Assembly: GCA_963712465.1 (NCBI GenBank)
Contig: CAVQHY010000004.1
Span: 248,001-312,000, forward strand
Length of the DNA: 64,000 bases
Direction of reading: 5' to 3'
From: CAVQHY01 sp963712465
GTDB lineage: Bacteria; Actinomycetota; Thermoleophilia; Gaiellales; Gaiellaceae
Below, in pieces: positions 25,257 through 34,111 of this stretch (the first letter of the stretch is position 1; each line of letters opens with the position of its first letter). The notes under the pieces are model-generated. The model had not been told where the DNA came from. It was given only the letters and a program-made list of their open reading frames with translations, and made no database searches. Made by a program: the position numbers and the translations under genes.

Positions 25257-25319
25257 GATGGGTAGCAGCGAGTCGCGAACGTCGATCGACGATCGCGCGG
25301 TTCGTCAGACGGTTCTTCG

Positions 25320-25529
25320 CTAGGCCATCGACGACGTGACGTTCGTCGCCTCGGGCCCCTTTGCGCCCTCGCGCGGCTCGAAGTCGACGCGCGCGCCCTC
25401 GGAGAGACTCTTGAAGCCCTCACCAGCGATGTTGCTGTGATGGACGAAGAGATCCTTCGAGCCGTCGTCGGGGGTGATGAACCCGTACCCCTTGCTGTCG
25501 TTGAACCATTTCACGGTTCCGCTTGCCAT
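25320..25529 (-). CDS. Cold-shock domain protein
   Basis: 69 aa, one cold-shock OB domain: MASGTVKWFNDSKGYGFI with RNP1 (KGYGFI) and RNP2 (DLFVHHS). Single-stranded nucleic-acid binding. The ATG at 25529 is preceded by a strong GAGGAGGT ribosome site at about 8 bp; an upstream Met in the same frame (25544) has none. Monocistronic. Confidence 0.95.
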   Translation of the reverse strand: MASGTVKWFNDSKGYGFITPDDGSKDLFVHHSNIAGEGFKSLSEGARVDFEPREGAKGPEATNVTSSMA

Positions 25530-25664
25530 ACCACACCTCCTCACCTGCTGTCACGAACGGGTAAGGAAGCGCAACGCGCGAACCGGACTCGCTCTGGATT
25601 CCCCGGCGATCCTAGCAGCGAGCCTGTAACAGAAGCGAACGGCGGTGCTGTCGTTGGACTCGCT

Positions 25665-26263
25665 TCACGGGTCGCGGCGCATGAACCAGACTGGGGGCCA
25701 CCGTCGGGCGCGTCGGCATCGTGGACGACGCGAAACCCGAAGCGCTCGTAGTACGCGACGTTGCCCGGCGTCCCGGTCTCCAAGAACGCCGCCGTCCCCT
25801 CCGCGCGCGCCTGCGTCAGCCCGAGCTCGATCAGCGCCGAGCCGACGCCTCGACCCTGCGCCTCGGGCGCGACGCCGATCAGGTCGAGGTACCACAGGGG
25901 CTCGTCTGGGAGCATCGAGCCGATCCATCGCCAGAACACGCTGAACCGCCGTCCGCGGTCGTCCGTCAGCGCGTCGATGCTCGGCTGGCTCTTCCGTTGC
26001 GCATCCTCGAACGCCTCCGTCCTGGCAGGCGGCACCCACACGGCCGCGCCGAGCGTGTCGGCCGTCGCCCACACGATCCCGAGCTCGATGAGGGGCTCGA
26101 GATAGTGCTCGAAGTTCCGGATCGAACGTGCCTCGAGGTCGGCGTCGACGCCCAGGGGCCAGCGCAGCATCGGCTCGGTGACGAGGGCCCGCCCGATCGT
26201 GGACGCCACAGCCGGGAGGCGATCCGGTGTCGCCTGCGCAACCTCGACGGACACGGCGCCCAA
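25665..26263 (-). CDS. GNAT N-acetyltransferase, one frame break near the C-terminus
   Basis: About 199 aa. Acetyl-CoA motif A is seen in YLDLIGVAPEAQGRGVGSALI, with the N-x-x-YYERFGF block after it. Near 25695 the frame as given runs on to 25541 with unrelated sequence, but one missing base after GGCCCCCA restores VWFMRRDP and a stop at 25665, the usual end of this protein group. The substrate, an amine on a small molecule or protein, is unknown. Divergent from the R2lox operon. Confidence 0.78.
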
Positions 26264-26284
26264 GGATAGGAACGCAAGGCGCGG

Positions 26285-26340
26285 CTGGCAAAAACCTACG
26301 TTCTTATCTATTATCGCTTTCTCCCTGAGGCGACCGAGGA
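26285..26340 (+). promoter_or_regulatory. AT-rich probable promoter of the R2lox-ADH operon
   Basis: The run TTCTTATCTATTAT (26301-26314) is strikingly AT-rich for this genome and lies about 40 bp before the GTG start, with GAGGAGG just ahead of it. Placement suits a sigma-70-like -10 region; no repeat-type operator was recognised. Confidence 0.35.
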
Positions 26341-26349
26341 GGTGGACGA

Positions 26350-27316
26350 GTGACGACGTTCGCAGAGATCCGCCCGATCGAGACGAGGCTCCGCCTCACG
26401 AAGGAGATGCGCGAGGGCCCGATCTACCGCAAGTACGAGAAGGCTTCACGCAAGTTCTGGGACCCGAAGGAGTTCGACTACTCGGAGGACGCGGCCGAAT
26501 GGCAGGGCCTGACCGAGTCGCAGCAGGAGGGGATCCTCACGATCACCGTCCGCTTCGAGGGCGGCGAGCAGGAGGTGACCGACGAGCTCGTGCCGATGCT
26601 CGCCGCGTCGCACGCTCTCGGGCGCTTCGACTGGGTCATGTACCTGTCGACGTTCATCGCTCGAGGAGGCGCGCCACTCGGAGTTCTTCGCGCTCTGGCA
26701 CGAGCGCGTCGCCGGCCTTGTCGAGCCGGAGGAGAAGGCGGCGCACTGGCCGCTCCGCGAGCACACGGTCGATCCGAGCGGGCGCTTCACGCTCGGCGAG
26801 CCGGTCTACGAGGGTCTTCCCCGCTACGGCGGCCTCCTGATGGACGCCGTCAAGTCGGGCGACGAGGCCGCGATCGAGCAGGCGTTCGTCCGGTTCGCGA
26901 CGCTCTACAACGTGTGGGTCGAGGGCGTCCTGACGATGCCCTCGTACGAGATCGTCATCGACACGACGCTCGCGTGGAACGCGCTGCCGACGCTGCGGCT
27001 CGGGTTCAAGAGCATCCTCGCCGACGAGGGGCGCCACATCACGTTCGGCACCGAGGCATGCCGGATCCTGATCGAGCAGAGCCCCGAGTACGAGGCGCTC
27101 GTCCACGAGGTGATCGAGGAGTACAAGGCGAACGCCGTCGGGATGCTCGAGTACCAGCGAAACGTCCCAGGGCTCGACCTCGACAAGTACCAGCGCCAGA
27201 AGGTGCGCCACTACCGAAACCGCTGCCGCGAGCTGGGGATCACCCCCGACGCGCGGCTGATCGAGGACATCCTCGATCCGTCGATCGATTTCGTGGTCGG
27301 GGTGGAGGCAGGGTAA
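26350..27316 (+). CDS. R2-like ligand-binding oxidase (R2lox), one frame break
   Basis: About 321 aa when one missing base near 26660 is restored (TTCATCG|CTCGAGGAG). Ferritin-like fold of the R2lox/ribonucleotide-reductase-R2-like group: the KYEKASRKFWDPKEFDYSED start matches the family opening FEKGKK..W.P.D, and metal ligands are Glu in FEGGEQEV, EEARH (Glu..His) and ADEGRH (Glu..His). Family members carry a Mn/Fe site that activates oxygen and bind a fatty-acid-like ligand; the substrate is unknown. First gene of an operon with DUF1059, GntR, P450, ALDH and ADH genes. GTG start preceded by GAGGAGG. Confidence 0.82.
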
Positions 27317-27540
27317 TGAAGAGGTGGACCTGCCTCGAGGTCGACTGCGACTTCTCCGTCACGGCCGCGAGCGACGACGAGCTCGTCGAGGCAGCCAATG
27401 CCCACGTCGGCGAGGCGCACGGGTCGTACGAGCTCGAGGAAGTGGTGCTCGCGGGAGCCGAGGAGATCGAGCGGGGTCGCGGGGCGGGCGGGCAACCAAA
27501 GGGCGGGGGTGGGGTGGAGGGAGAATCTCCTGGCGACTGA
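27316..27540 (+). CDS. DUF1059 small zinc-ribbon-like protein
   Basis: 74 aa. MKRWTCLEVDCDFSVTAASDDELVEAANAHVGEAHG matches the DUF1059 pattern (C-x4-C-D-F, acidic D-D-E-L-V, H-x5-H), which suggests a small metal-binding domain. The start overlaps the R2lox stop by one base. The last 20 residues are Gly/Pro/Lys-rich and are encoded by a G-rich repeat (27490-27530), so that tail may be a later insertion. Function unknown. Confidence 0.75.
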   Translation: MKRWTCLEVDCDFSVTAASDDELVEAANAHVGEAHGSYELEEVVLAGAEEIERGRGAGGQPKGGGGVEGESPGD

Positions 27541-28291
27541 CGCGCTCGTCCGCGGCCTCGTCGAGCGGACGGTCTTCACCCCGGTCCGGCAGGGAAGCGC
27601 GGTCGCCGAGACGGTCGAGCGGCTCGGTCAGGCGATCGGGATGGGTCTCCTGCGTCCCGGCGATCGCCTCCCGCCCGAGGGACGGCTGGCCGAGGAGCTC
27701 GGCATCTCGCCGGTGACGCTTCGCAGCGCGCTGACCATCCTGCGCGGCGCAGGAATGCTCGAGACGCAGCGCGGGCGGGGCGGGGGCACGACGGTGAGCG
27801 AGGGCGCCTCGGCCGTAGGTCTGCTCCCGGACGAGCCGCTGCCGACCGAGACCGAGCTCCGCGACCTCGTCGACTATCGCGTCGTCGTCGAGGGCGGTGC
27901 CGCCGCTCTGGCCGCCGACCGTGCGACGCCGGAGCAGGTCGCGTACCTCGAGCAGGTGGTCGGCGAGATGGAGGAGGCGGAGGAGTTCGACGCGTGGAGC
28001 GAGCGCGACGCGCTCTTCCATCTCGTCCTCGCCGACGCGTCCGGCTCGCCGCGCCTCGTCGCGCGGGTGGCGGAGATCCGCACCGAGGTCTACCGGATCG
28101 CGAAGCTCGGCTCGATCCCGAGGCCGGCGACGGAGCTCTCCGACCGCGAGCACCGCGACATCCTGCGCGCCGTCTCCGGGCGCAAACCGGGCCGTGCGCG
28201 AGACGCTATGGTCCGTCATGTCGAGTCGACCAGGGCCCTCTGGCTGGGTCTCGGGCGGGCCGGTGAACGAGGAGGTGACAACGGGGAATGA
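27509..28291 (+). CDS. GntR/FadR-type (FCD) transcriptional regulator
   Basis: 260 aa. Winged helix RPGDRLPPEGRLAEELGISPVTLRSALTILRGAGMLETQ (about 45-85) of the GntR fold, then an FCD ligand domain with metal-site residues in FHLVLADASGS, EHRDILRAV and RHVEST. The operon it sits in (R2lox, P450, ALDH, ADH) is the likely target, the regulator sensing a carboxylate or metabolite. Start GTG at 27509 overlaps the DUF1059 gene by 32 bp; a later start is possible since the first 20 residues are outside the domain. Overlaps the P450 start (ATGA). Confidence 0.83.
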   Translation: MGWRENLLATDALVRGLVERTVFTPVRQGSAVAETVERLGQAIGMGLLRPGDRLPPEGRLAEELGISPVTLRSALTILRGAGMLETQRGRGGGTTVSEGASAVGLLPDEPLPTETELRDLVDYRVVVEGGAAALAADRATPEQVAYLEQVVGEMEEAEEFDAWSERDALFHLVLADASGSPRLVARVAEIRTEVYRIAKLGSIPRPATELSDREHRDILRAVSGRKPGRARDAMVRHVESTRALWLGLGRAGERGGDNGE

Positions 28292-29550
28292 CGCTCGTTC
28301 TGGACGATCTCGCCGAGGTCGACGTCGCGAGCCCCGCGATCTACGAGCAGGGCGTGCCTCACGAGGCGCTCGCGGCAATCCGCGCGCACGATCCCGTGCA
28401 CTGGCATCCCTGGCCGGGCAAGGGCGACGGCTTCTGGCTCCTCTCCAAGCACGCCGACGTCGTCGTCGCGGGCAAGGACGCCGCGACGTTCTCGTCGGGG
28501 ATCGGCCACATCTCGCTCGAGGATCGCGAGCCGGACGCGCTCGAGGCGCGGCGCTCGCTGATCGAGAGCGACCCACCCGGTCACACGCGCCTTCGCAAGA
28601 TCGTCAGCTCGGCGTTCACCCCGCGCAAGGTGCGGACGTACGAGGACTACACGCGCGAGATCGCCGGCCGCCTGCTCGACCGCTCGATCGAGTCCGGTGA
28701 GTTCGACTTCGTGACCGAGATCTCCGAGCCACTGCCGATCCAGGTGATCGTCTCGATCCTCGGCGTGCCCGAGCGCGACGCCGACCTGATGGTCGAGCTC
28801 TCCAACGAGCTCGCCGCGGCCACGGACCCCGACCACGTGCCTGACCCCGTCAGGTATCCGAGCACGATCGAGCACCGGCTGCTTCCGTTCGGTTCGCCGG
28901 CGGCCGAGCAGATCTTCGAGTACGGCAGGCGGATCGGCGAGGAGCGGCGGGCCAACCCGACCGAGGATCTCGTCTCGCGCCTCGTGCACGCGGAGGTCGA
29001 CGGCGAGCGGCTCTCCGACCAGGAGTACACGAACTTCTTCCAGCTCTTCATCTTCGCGGGCAACGAGACCACGCGGACGGCGATCTCCCAGGGCATGCTC
29101 GCGTTCATGGAGAACCCAGGCGAGCTCGACCGGCTCCATGACGATCCGTCGCTGGTGCCGACGGCGGTCGAGGAGGTCCTCCGCTGGTCGACGCCGGTGC
29201 TGATGTTCCGGCGGACGGCGACCCGCGACACGGAAATGCGTGGCGTCGCGATCCGCGAGGGAGACAAGGTCGCGCTCTGGTACGTCTCCGCCAACTTCGA
29301 CGAGGAGGTCTTTGCGGATCCGTTCCGCTTCGACGTCGCTCGGACGCCGAACGACCAGGTGTCGTTCGGGGGCGGCGGGCCGCACTTCTGCCTCGGCGCC
29401 TTCCTCGCCCGCCTCGAGATCCGTGTGCTGCTCGAGGAGATCCTCGCCCGCAACGTCCGCTTCGAGCAGACCGGGCCGCACGTGCGGCTCCGCTCGAACT
29501 TTCTGAACGGCATGAAATCGATGCCCGTCCGCGCCGTGCAGGCGCGCTGA
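28288..29550 (+). CDS. Cytochrome P450
   Basis: 420 aa. I-helix AGNETTR, K-helix ExxR in EEVLRW, heme loop FGGGGPHFCLG with axial Cys368. The DPPGHTRLRKIVSSAF block is typical of actinobacterial CYP125/CYP144-like enzymes. The ATG overlaps the regulator stop by 4 bp. It is followed 14 bp later by an aldehyde dehydrogenase and then an alcohol dehydrogenase, a classic arrangement for hydroxylating a substrate and oxidising the alcohol stepwise to the acid. Redox partners are not encoded next to it. No substrate can be named. Confidence 0.93.
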   Translation: MTLVLDDLAEVDVASPAIYEQGVPHEALAAIRAHDPVHWHPWPGKGDGFWLLSKHADVVVAGKDAATFSSGIGHISLEDREPDALEARRSLIESDPPGHTRLRKIVSSAFTPRKVRTYEDYTREIAGRLLDRSIESGEFDFVTEISEPLPIQVIVSILGVPERDADLMVELSNELAAATDPDHVPDPVRYPSTIEHRLLPFGSPAAEQIFEYGRRIGEERRANPTEDLVSRLVHAEVDGERLSDQEYTNFFQLFIFAGNETTRTAISQGMLAFMENPGELDRLHDDPSLVPTAVEEVLRWSTPVLMFRRTATRDTEMRGVAIREGDKVALWYVSANFDEEVFADPFRFDVARTPNDQVSFGGGGPHFCLGAFLARLEIRVLLEEILARNVRFEQTGPHVRLRSNFLNGMKSMPVRAVQAR

Positions 29551-29564
29551 AAGGAGTCCCCGCC

Positions 29565-31004
29565 ATGGCAACCACCGCTGCGCCACCCACGACCGAGAAG
29601 CTCTACCTCGACGGCGAGTGGATCGACACCGACGATCATCTCGACGTTCGCTCGCCGTACTCGGGCGAGATCGTCGCCACGGTTGCCCGTGCCGGTGCGG
29701 ATGAGGCTCGCCGCGCGGTCAACGCTGCCGCGCGCGCGATGCGCGAGCCGCTCGCGCCCTGGGAGCGGGCCGACATCCTCGAGCGCGTCTCGGCGCTGAT
29801 CAAGGAGCGGCAGGAGGAGCTTGCGCGCACGATCTCGGCCGAGGCCGGCAAGCCGATCAAGGCAGCCCGGGTCGAGGCCTCCAGGGCGGTGAACACCTAC
29901 GGGCTCTCCGCGGGCGAGGCACGGCGGCTGACCGGCGACTCGGTCCCCGTCACCGGCACGCAGTCCGGCGACGGCCACATCGCCTGGACGGTGCGCGTGC
30001 CGATCGGTGTCGTCGGGGCGATCTCGCCGTTCAACTTCCCGCTCAACCTCGTCGCGCACAAGCTCGCGCCGGCGCTCGCCGCCGGCTGCGCGGTCGTCCT
30101 CAAGCCCGCGAGCCAGACGCCCGTGAGCGCCCTTCGCCTCGCCGCGATCTGCGAGGAGGCCGGCCTGCCCGCCGGCTGGTTGAACGTGATCCCGGGCAAG
30201 TCGTCCGAGATCGGCGACGTCCTCTGCGAGGACGAGCGCGTCCGCATGATCACGTTCACCGGCTCCTCCGAAGTGGGCTGGGGGATCCGCTCACGCGCCG
30301 CGCGGAAGAAGGTCGCGCTCGAGCTCGGCAACGCGTCACCCGTGATCGTCGAGGCCGACGCCGACCTCGACCTCGCCTCGTCGAAGGTGGCGACGCACGC
30401 GTTCACGTTCGCGGGCCAGACCTGCGTGTCGGTCCAGCGGGTCTACGTTCGCCGCGAGGTCTACGACGACTTCCTCGCGCGGCTCGTGCCCAAGGTCGAG
30501 GCACTGCACGCGGGCGATCCCGCGGACGACACGACCGACGTCGGGCCGGTGATCGATGCGACGAGCCGGGAGCGGATCGCGGACTGGCTCGAGGAGGCCA
30601 AGGCCGGCGGTGCGACGGTCGCAGTGGGCGGCGCTGAGGAGAACGGCGTCCTGCGCCCGACCGTGCTGGTGGACGTCACGCCAGAGATGAAGGTGTGCTC
30701 GCAGGAGATCTTCGGCCCGGTCTGCTCGGTCGTCCCGATCGACTCGCTCGAGGAGGGCTTCGAGCGCGCGAACGCGACCGAGTACGGCCTCCAGGCCGCG
30801 ATCTTCACCCGCTCGATCGAGCCGGCCGTCCAGGCGACGGGCTGCCTCGAGTTCGGGAGCGTGATGATCAACGAGGCGCCCGAGTGGCGGGTCGACCAGA
30901 TGCCATACGGGGGCACGAAGGCGTCCGGGAACACGAAGGAAGGGCCGGCCTACACCGTGCGGGAGATGACGGAGGAACGGCTAGTGGTGCTCGGCGGCGC
31001 GTAG
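29565..31004 (+). CDS. NAD(P)-dependent aldehyde dehydrogenase
   Basis: 479 aa complete ALDH. Asn157 in PFNFP, cofactor Lys180 in VVLKPASQ, general base Glu253 in LELGNASP, nucleophile Cys287 in GQTCVS. The C-terminus GTKASGNTKEG is of the broad ALDH/lactaldehyde-glyceraldehyde type. Ribosome site AAAGGAG precedes the ATG by 9 bp. Between a P450 and a zinc alcohol dehydrogenase on the same strand, so it probably oxidises the aldehyde formed by the downstream ADH. The opposing B12 diol dehydratase cluster makes aldehydes too, and a link is possible. Confidence 0.92.
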   Translation: MATTAAPPTTEKLYLDGEWIDTDDHLDVRSPYSGEIVATVARAGADEARRAVNAAARAMREPLAPWERADILERVSALIKERQEELARTISAEAGKPIKAARVEASRAVNTYGLSAGEARRLTGDSVPVTGTQSGDGHIAWTVRVPIGVVGAISPFNFPLNLVAHKLAPALAAGCAVVLKPASQTPVSALRLAAICEEAGLPAGWLNVIPGKSSEIGDVLCEDERVRMITFTGSSEVGWGIRSRAARKKVALELGNASPVIVEADADLDLASSKVATHAFTFAGQTCVSVQRVYVRREVYDDFLARLVPKVEALHAGDPADDTTDVGPVIDATSRERIADWLEEAKAGGATVAVGGAEENGVLRPTVLVDVTPEMKVCSQEIFGPVCSVVPIDSLEEGFERANATEYGLQAAIFTRSIEPAVQATGCLEFGSVMINEAPEWRVDQMPYGGTKASGNTKEGPAYTVREMTEERLVVLGGA

Positions 31005-31011
31005 CACCCGG

Positions 31012-32100
31012 ATGCGGGCCGCCGTTCTCTACGAGTTCGACGCGCCCCTCGTCGTCGAGGAGCTCGAGCTCGACCCTCCGAAGGAGGGCGAGATCCTCGT
31101 TCGGATGGCCGCCAGCGGGGTCTGCCACTCCGACCTCCACGTGGTCCAGGGCATCCACCCGACTGCGCTGCCTGTCGTCCTCGGCCACGAGGGCGCCGGA
31201 GTCGTCGAGGAGGTTGGCCCTGGCGTCCGGAACGTCCGGCCCGGCGACCACGTCATGCTGACGTGGCTTCCGTACTGCGGTCGCTGCCGCCAGTGCGCGC
31301 GCGGCCTGCCGAACCGCTGCGAGAACGCCGCCTGGTACGACGCGACGATGGAGGACGGAACCTGCCGCCTCCACCGAGACGGGCAGCGCATCCACCACTA
31401 CAACACGTCGTCGTTCGCCGAACGCTCGGTCGTCCCCGCGCAGACGGCGATCCCGGTCGACAGCGACCTACCCCTGACCGAGCTCGCCCTGATGGGCTGC
31501 GCAGTGATGACCGGTGTGGGCGCGGCGCTGAACACCGCGGGCGTGCGACCCGGGGACACGGTCGCCGTGGTCGGCTGCGGCGGTGTCGGGCTCAACGTCG
31601 TGCAGGGTGCACGCATCGCGGGCGCGGGCACGATCGTCGCGGTCGACCTCGTGGCCGAGAAGCGCGCCCTGGCTCGCGAGCTCGGTGCCACGCACGAGGT
31701 CGACGCGGCCGCCGTCGATCCCGTCGAGGCGGTGCGCGACCTGACCGGAGGCGGAGTCGACCACGCCTTCGAGGCGCTCGGACGCCCCGAGACGATCGAC
31801 GCGGCGATTCGCATGACCGGTCGTGGTGGCCAGGCCGTCCTGATCGGCATGGCGCCGCCCGACGCGCGCGTCCCGCTCGACGCGCTGACGGCGACGCTCG
31901 AGGAGCGCTGCGTGCGCGGCTCCTGGTACGGCTCGTGCGTGCCCCTGCGCGACTTCCCGCTGCTCGTCGATCTCTACCGGGACGGGCGACTACGGCTCGA
32001 TTCGCTGATCTCGACGATCGCGCTCGACGACGTGAACGAGGCCTTCGACCGCATGCGGGCCGGCGAGGGCGCCCGCAGCGTCATCGTCTACAACGGGTAG
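31012..32100 (+). CDS. Zinc-dependent alcohol dehydrogenase (class III-like)
   Basis: 362 aa. Catalytic zinc ligands Cys38 and His59 with Glu60 (GVCHSDLH, GHE). Structural-zinc cysteines 89, 92, 95 and 103 (CGRCRQCARGLPNRC), and Rossmann loop VVGCGGVGLNVV. The layout fits the medium-chain class III/NDMA-dependent group used by actinobacteria for alcohols. ATG 7 bp after the ALDH stop; last gene of the plus-strand operon. Its stop overlaps the convergent reactivase small-subunit gene by 13 bp. Confidence 0.9.
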   Translation: MRAAVLYEFDAPLVVEELELDPPKEGEILVRMAASGVCHSDLHVVQGIHPTALPVVLGHEGAGVVEEVGPGVRNVRPGDHVMLTWLPYCGRCRQCARGLPNRCENAAWYDATMEDGTCRLHRDGQRIHHYNTSSFAERSVVPAQTAIPVDSDLPLTELALMGCAVMTGVGAALNTAGVRPGDTVAVVGCGGVGLNVVQGARIAGAGTIVAVDLVAEKRALARELGATHEVDAAAVDPVEAVRDLTGGGVDHAFEALGRPETIDAAIRMTGRGGQAVLIGMAPPDARVPLDALTATLEERCVRGSWYGSCVPLRDFPLLVDLYRDGRLRLDSLISTIALDDVNEAFDRMRAGEGARSVIVYNG

Positions 32101-32399
32101 GGCAGCGGCCGTCTCGCCGCGATTCGAGCAGCCGCGTGGCCGAATGATCGAGCGTCTGCGGGCGGCGACTCGAGGTAGGCCCGTGCGGATGAGGCCGCAA
32201 GCACCAGGGCGAGACGGTCGAGCTCGCCGCCGATCCCGAGGCCGAGCAGAGAGCGGCGAGCGGCGGCGCGGGCGAGCTCGAGCGCGTCGCCTTCGGCCGA
32301 CTCGACGACGAGAGGGACACCCTCCTCCTCGAAGCCGGCCGCGAGCGGCGCGGCCCAGGCCGGGTGGCCGAGCAGGGCAACGACCGCGACCGTGCTCAT
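32088..32399 (-). CDS. Diol/glycerol dehydratase reactivase small subunit (DdrB/PduH-like)
   Basis: 103 aa. GFEEEGVPLVVESAEGDALELARAA and SLLGLGIGGELDRLALVL match the PduH/DdrB pattern GIEEEGIPF and LGIG....L. This subunit helps exchange damaged cobalamin in the B12-dependent dehydratase. The start overlaps the large reactivase stop (ATGA). Last gene of the minus-strand dehydratase operon. Confidence 0.8.
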   Translation of the reverse strand: MSTVAVVALLGHPAWAAPLAAGFEEEGVPLVVESAEGDALELARAAARRSLLGLGIGGELDRLALVLAASSARAYLESPPADARSFGHAAARIAARRPLPYPL

Positions 32400-34096
32400 C
32401 GGCCTCCCGCTGCCGCGAAGGCCAGCACGAGGCCGACGGCGACGGCGGCGCGCGGGCCATGGTGGCCGAGGACGTCGCCGCGGCCGACGGCGAGATCGAG
32501 CTCGGCGAGCGAGGCAGCGACGGCGTCGACGACCTCTGAATCGCACGCGGAACCGCCGACGAGCGTGACGAGCTCGCCGCGCGGCACGCCGCCGGTCGCC
32601 TCGAGGGCGCGACGGACGTTGCGCGCGATCACGTCTCGCTTGGCCGTCCTGCGCAGGCCTGCCCACACCTCGGGTGCCAGCAGGGCGTCGAGAGGGCGAA
32701 GCGAACGGCCGTCGACGAGGCAGAGCCGGGCGAGCGCGTCGGGCGGCGCGGGCTCGCCGAGGAAGGTGCGCGTGCCGTCCTCGTGGCCGAGCACGAACGG
32801 CGTCTCGACGCGCGCCGAGCGAACGCGCTTGGCGCGCTCGGCGAGGTCTTGTCCGCTGCCGAGCAGGCCCGCGCAGATACGGGTGACGAGCTCGCCCGCG
32901 CCCGCGGTCGAGACAGAGCAAGCCTCGCCGTCGAGCTCGGCGTACAGGTCGACCGTACCGCCGCCCAGATCCAGCACCACGGGCGCGTGCCCCGCCCCGG
33001 GGGTCGTGGACGCGCCGAGCACCGCGGCATCGGTCTCGCGGGCGACGACGCGGGCCCCGCCGGCCACAAGCTCTGACAGCACCTCGAGCAGGCCTCCCGA
33101 GTCACCTCGCGAGAGCAGCGCAAGCGCGAGCGGACGGAGCCGCGCGAGTCGCCGTGAGAAGGCCGCATCCTCGGGCGGCGCCGGGAGTGGGCACCAGGTG
33201 AGGTCGAGGAGGTCGTCGTGGTCGCCCGCCGCTCCGCGGAGCGCCGCGATCTCGCCCGGGGCAGGGGGGGCCGCGCGCTCGTCGAGCGGCGCCGTCTCTC
33301 CGTCGCGGCGCACGAGCACGATCGGCGCTTCGGGCGCCGATTCCGGCCGTGCCGGGCGCTCCGTCCTCACGACGATCGCTGCGCGCTGGCCCGCGACCGC
33401 GCGCGCCGCGTACCGCGCCCCTCTCGCATCGGCGGGTGAGAGCTCGAGGAGGACAGCGAGCCGTAGCGGGTCGGACAGGTGCTCGACCGAGGCTCCCGGC
33501 TCCGCGACCTCGACCGCAGCGAGCGCGCCTTCGGGCAGAGCGGACGTGTCCGCGACCTCGTCGACGATCGGGATCGAGCGGTCGAAGCGATTCCCGATCA
33601 GGACGGCATCGTCTCGCTCGACGATCACCGCGGCAATCGTCCAGCCTCTCGACCGGGCCGCTCCAAGCGCCGCGGCGACCGCGTCGAAGTCCGTGTCGTC
33701 GACGACGGCGACACGAGGCCCGGGCTCCGGGCCGGCGGTCAGCTGCTCGAGCCGCACGAGCCGCCCGGCCGCGACTCCCGATCCGGACGGCGTCGAGCTC
33801 GCGGGTCGGGCGATCGCCGTGCGGCCCAGCTCGAGCTCCTCGAGCCGGCCGAGCTCGACGAGGCCCGTCTCGACGGGATGCAGCTCCGCGACGAGTAGGA
33901 GGTGGGGGCGCTCGCCGAGGCGTCGCTCGGCCAGGTCGACGAGCTCGCGGACACCCGTGGCGCACTCGGGCGATCCCTTCGGGCCCGTAGTCGGCCTGCG
34001 GTCGACGAGGAGCCACTCGGGCTCGCCGCCCGGCTCCACGCGCGCGACGGCGATCTCGGTGGTCGAGTTGCCGACGTCGACCCCGGCGACGAGCAC
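32396..34096 (-). CDS. Diol/glycerol dehydratase reactivase large subunit (DdrA/PduG-like)
   Basis: 566 aa from a GTG start. ASKHA-type ATPase core: GVDVGNSTTEIAV at 5-17 (phosphate 1), VVLDLGGGTVDLY near 370 (phosphate 2) and a later GGSACDSEVV adenosine loop. Length and order match DdrA/PduG, which re-opens inactivated dehydratase in an ATP-dependent chaperone-like reaction. Middle of the five-gene operon, 15 bp after the unknown 163-aa gene. Confidence 0.87.
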   Translation of the reverse strand: MLVAGVDVGNSTTEIAVARVEPGGEPEWLLVDRRPTTGPKGSPECATGVRELVDLAERRLGERPHLLLVAELHPVETGLVELGRLEELELGRTAIARPASSTPSGSGVAAGRLVRLEQLTAGPEPGPRVAVVDDTDFDAVAAALGAARSRGWTIAAVIVERDDAVLIGNRFDRSIPIVDEVADTSALPEGALAAVEVAEPGASVEHLSDPLRLAVLLELSPADARGARYAARAVAGQRAAIVVRTERPARPESAPEAPIVLVRRDGETAPLDERAAPPAPGEIAALRGAAGDHDDLLDLTWCPLPAPPEDAAFSRRLARLRPLALALLSRGDSGGLLEVLSELVAGGARVVARETDAAVLGASTTPGAGHAPVVLDLGGGTVDLYAELDGEACSVSTAGAGELVTRICAGLLGSGQDLAERAKRVRSARVETPFVLGHEDGTRTFLGEPAPPDALARLCLVDGRSLRPLDALLAPEVWAGLRRTAKRDVIARNVRRALEATGGVPRGELVTLVGGSACDSEVVDAVAASLAELDLAVGRGDVLGHHGPRAAVAVGLVLAFAAAGGR

Positions 34097-34111
34097 GCGG
34101 GGCCGGCTCGC

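Noticed and set aside
28840..28854. CCTGACCCCGTCAGG palindrome in the second P450
   Set aside because: Resembles the core of the palindromic repeat family, but too short and without CATG arms, and the P450 sequence around it is not lengthened.
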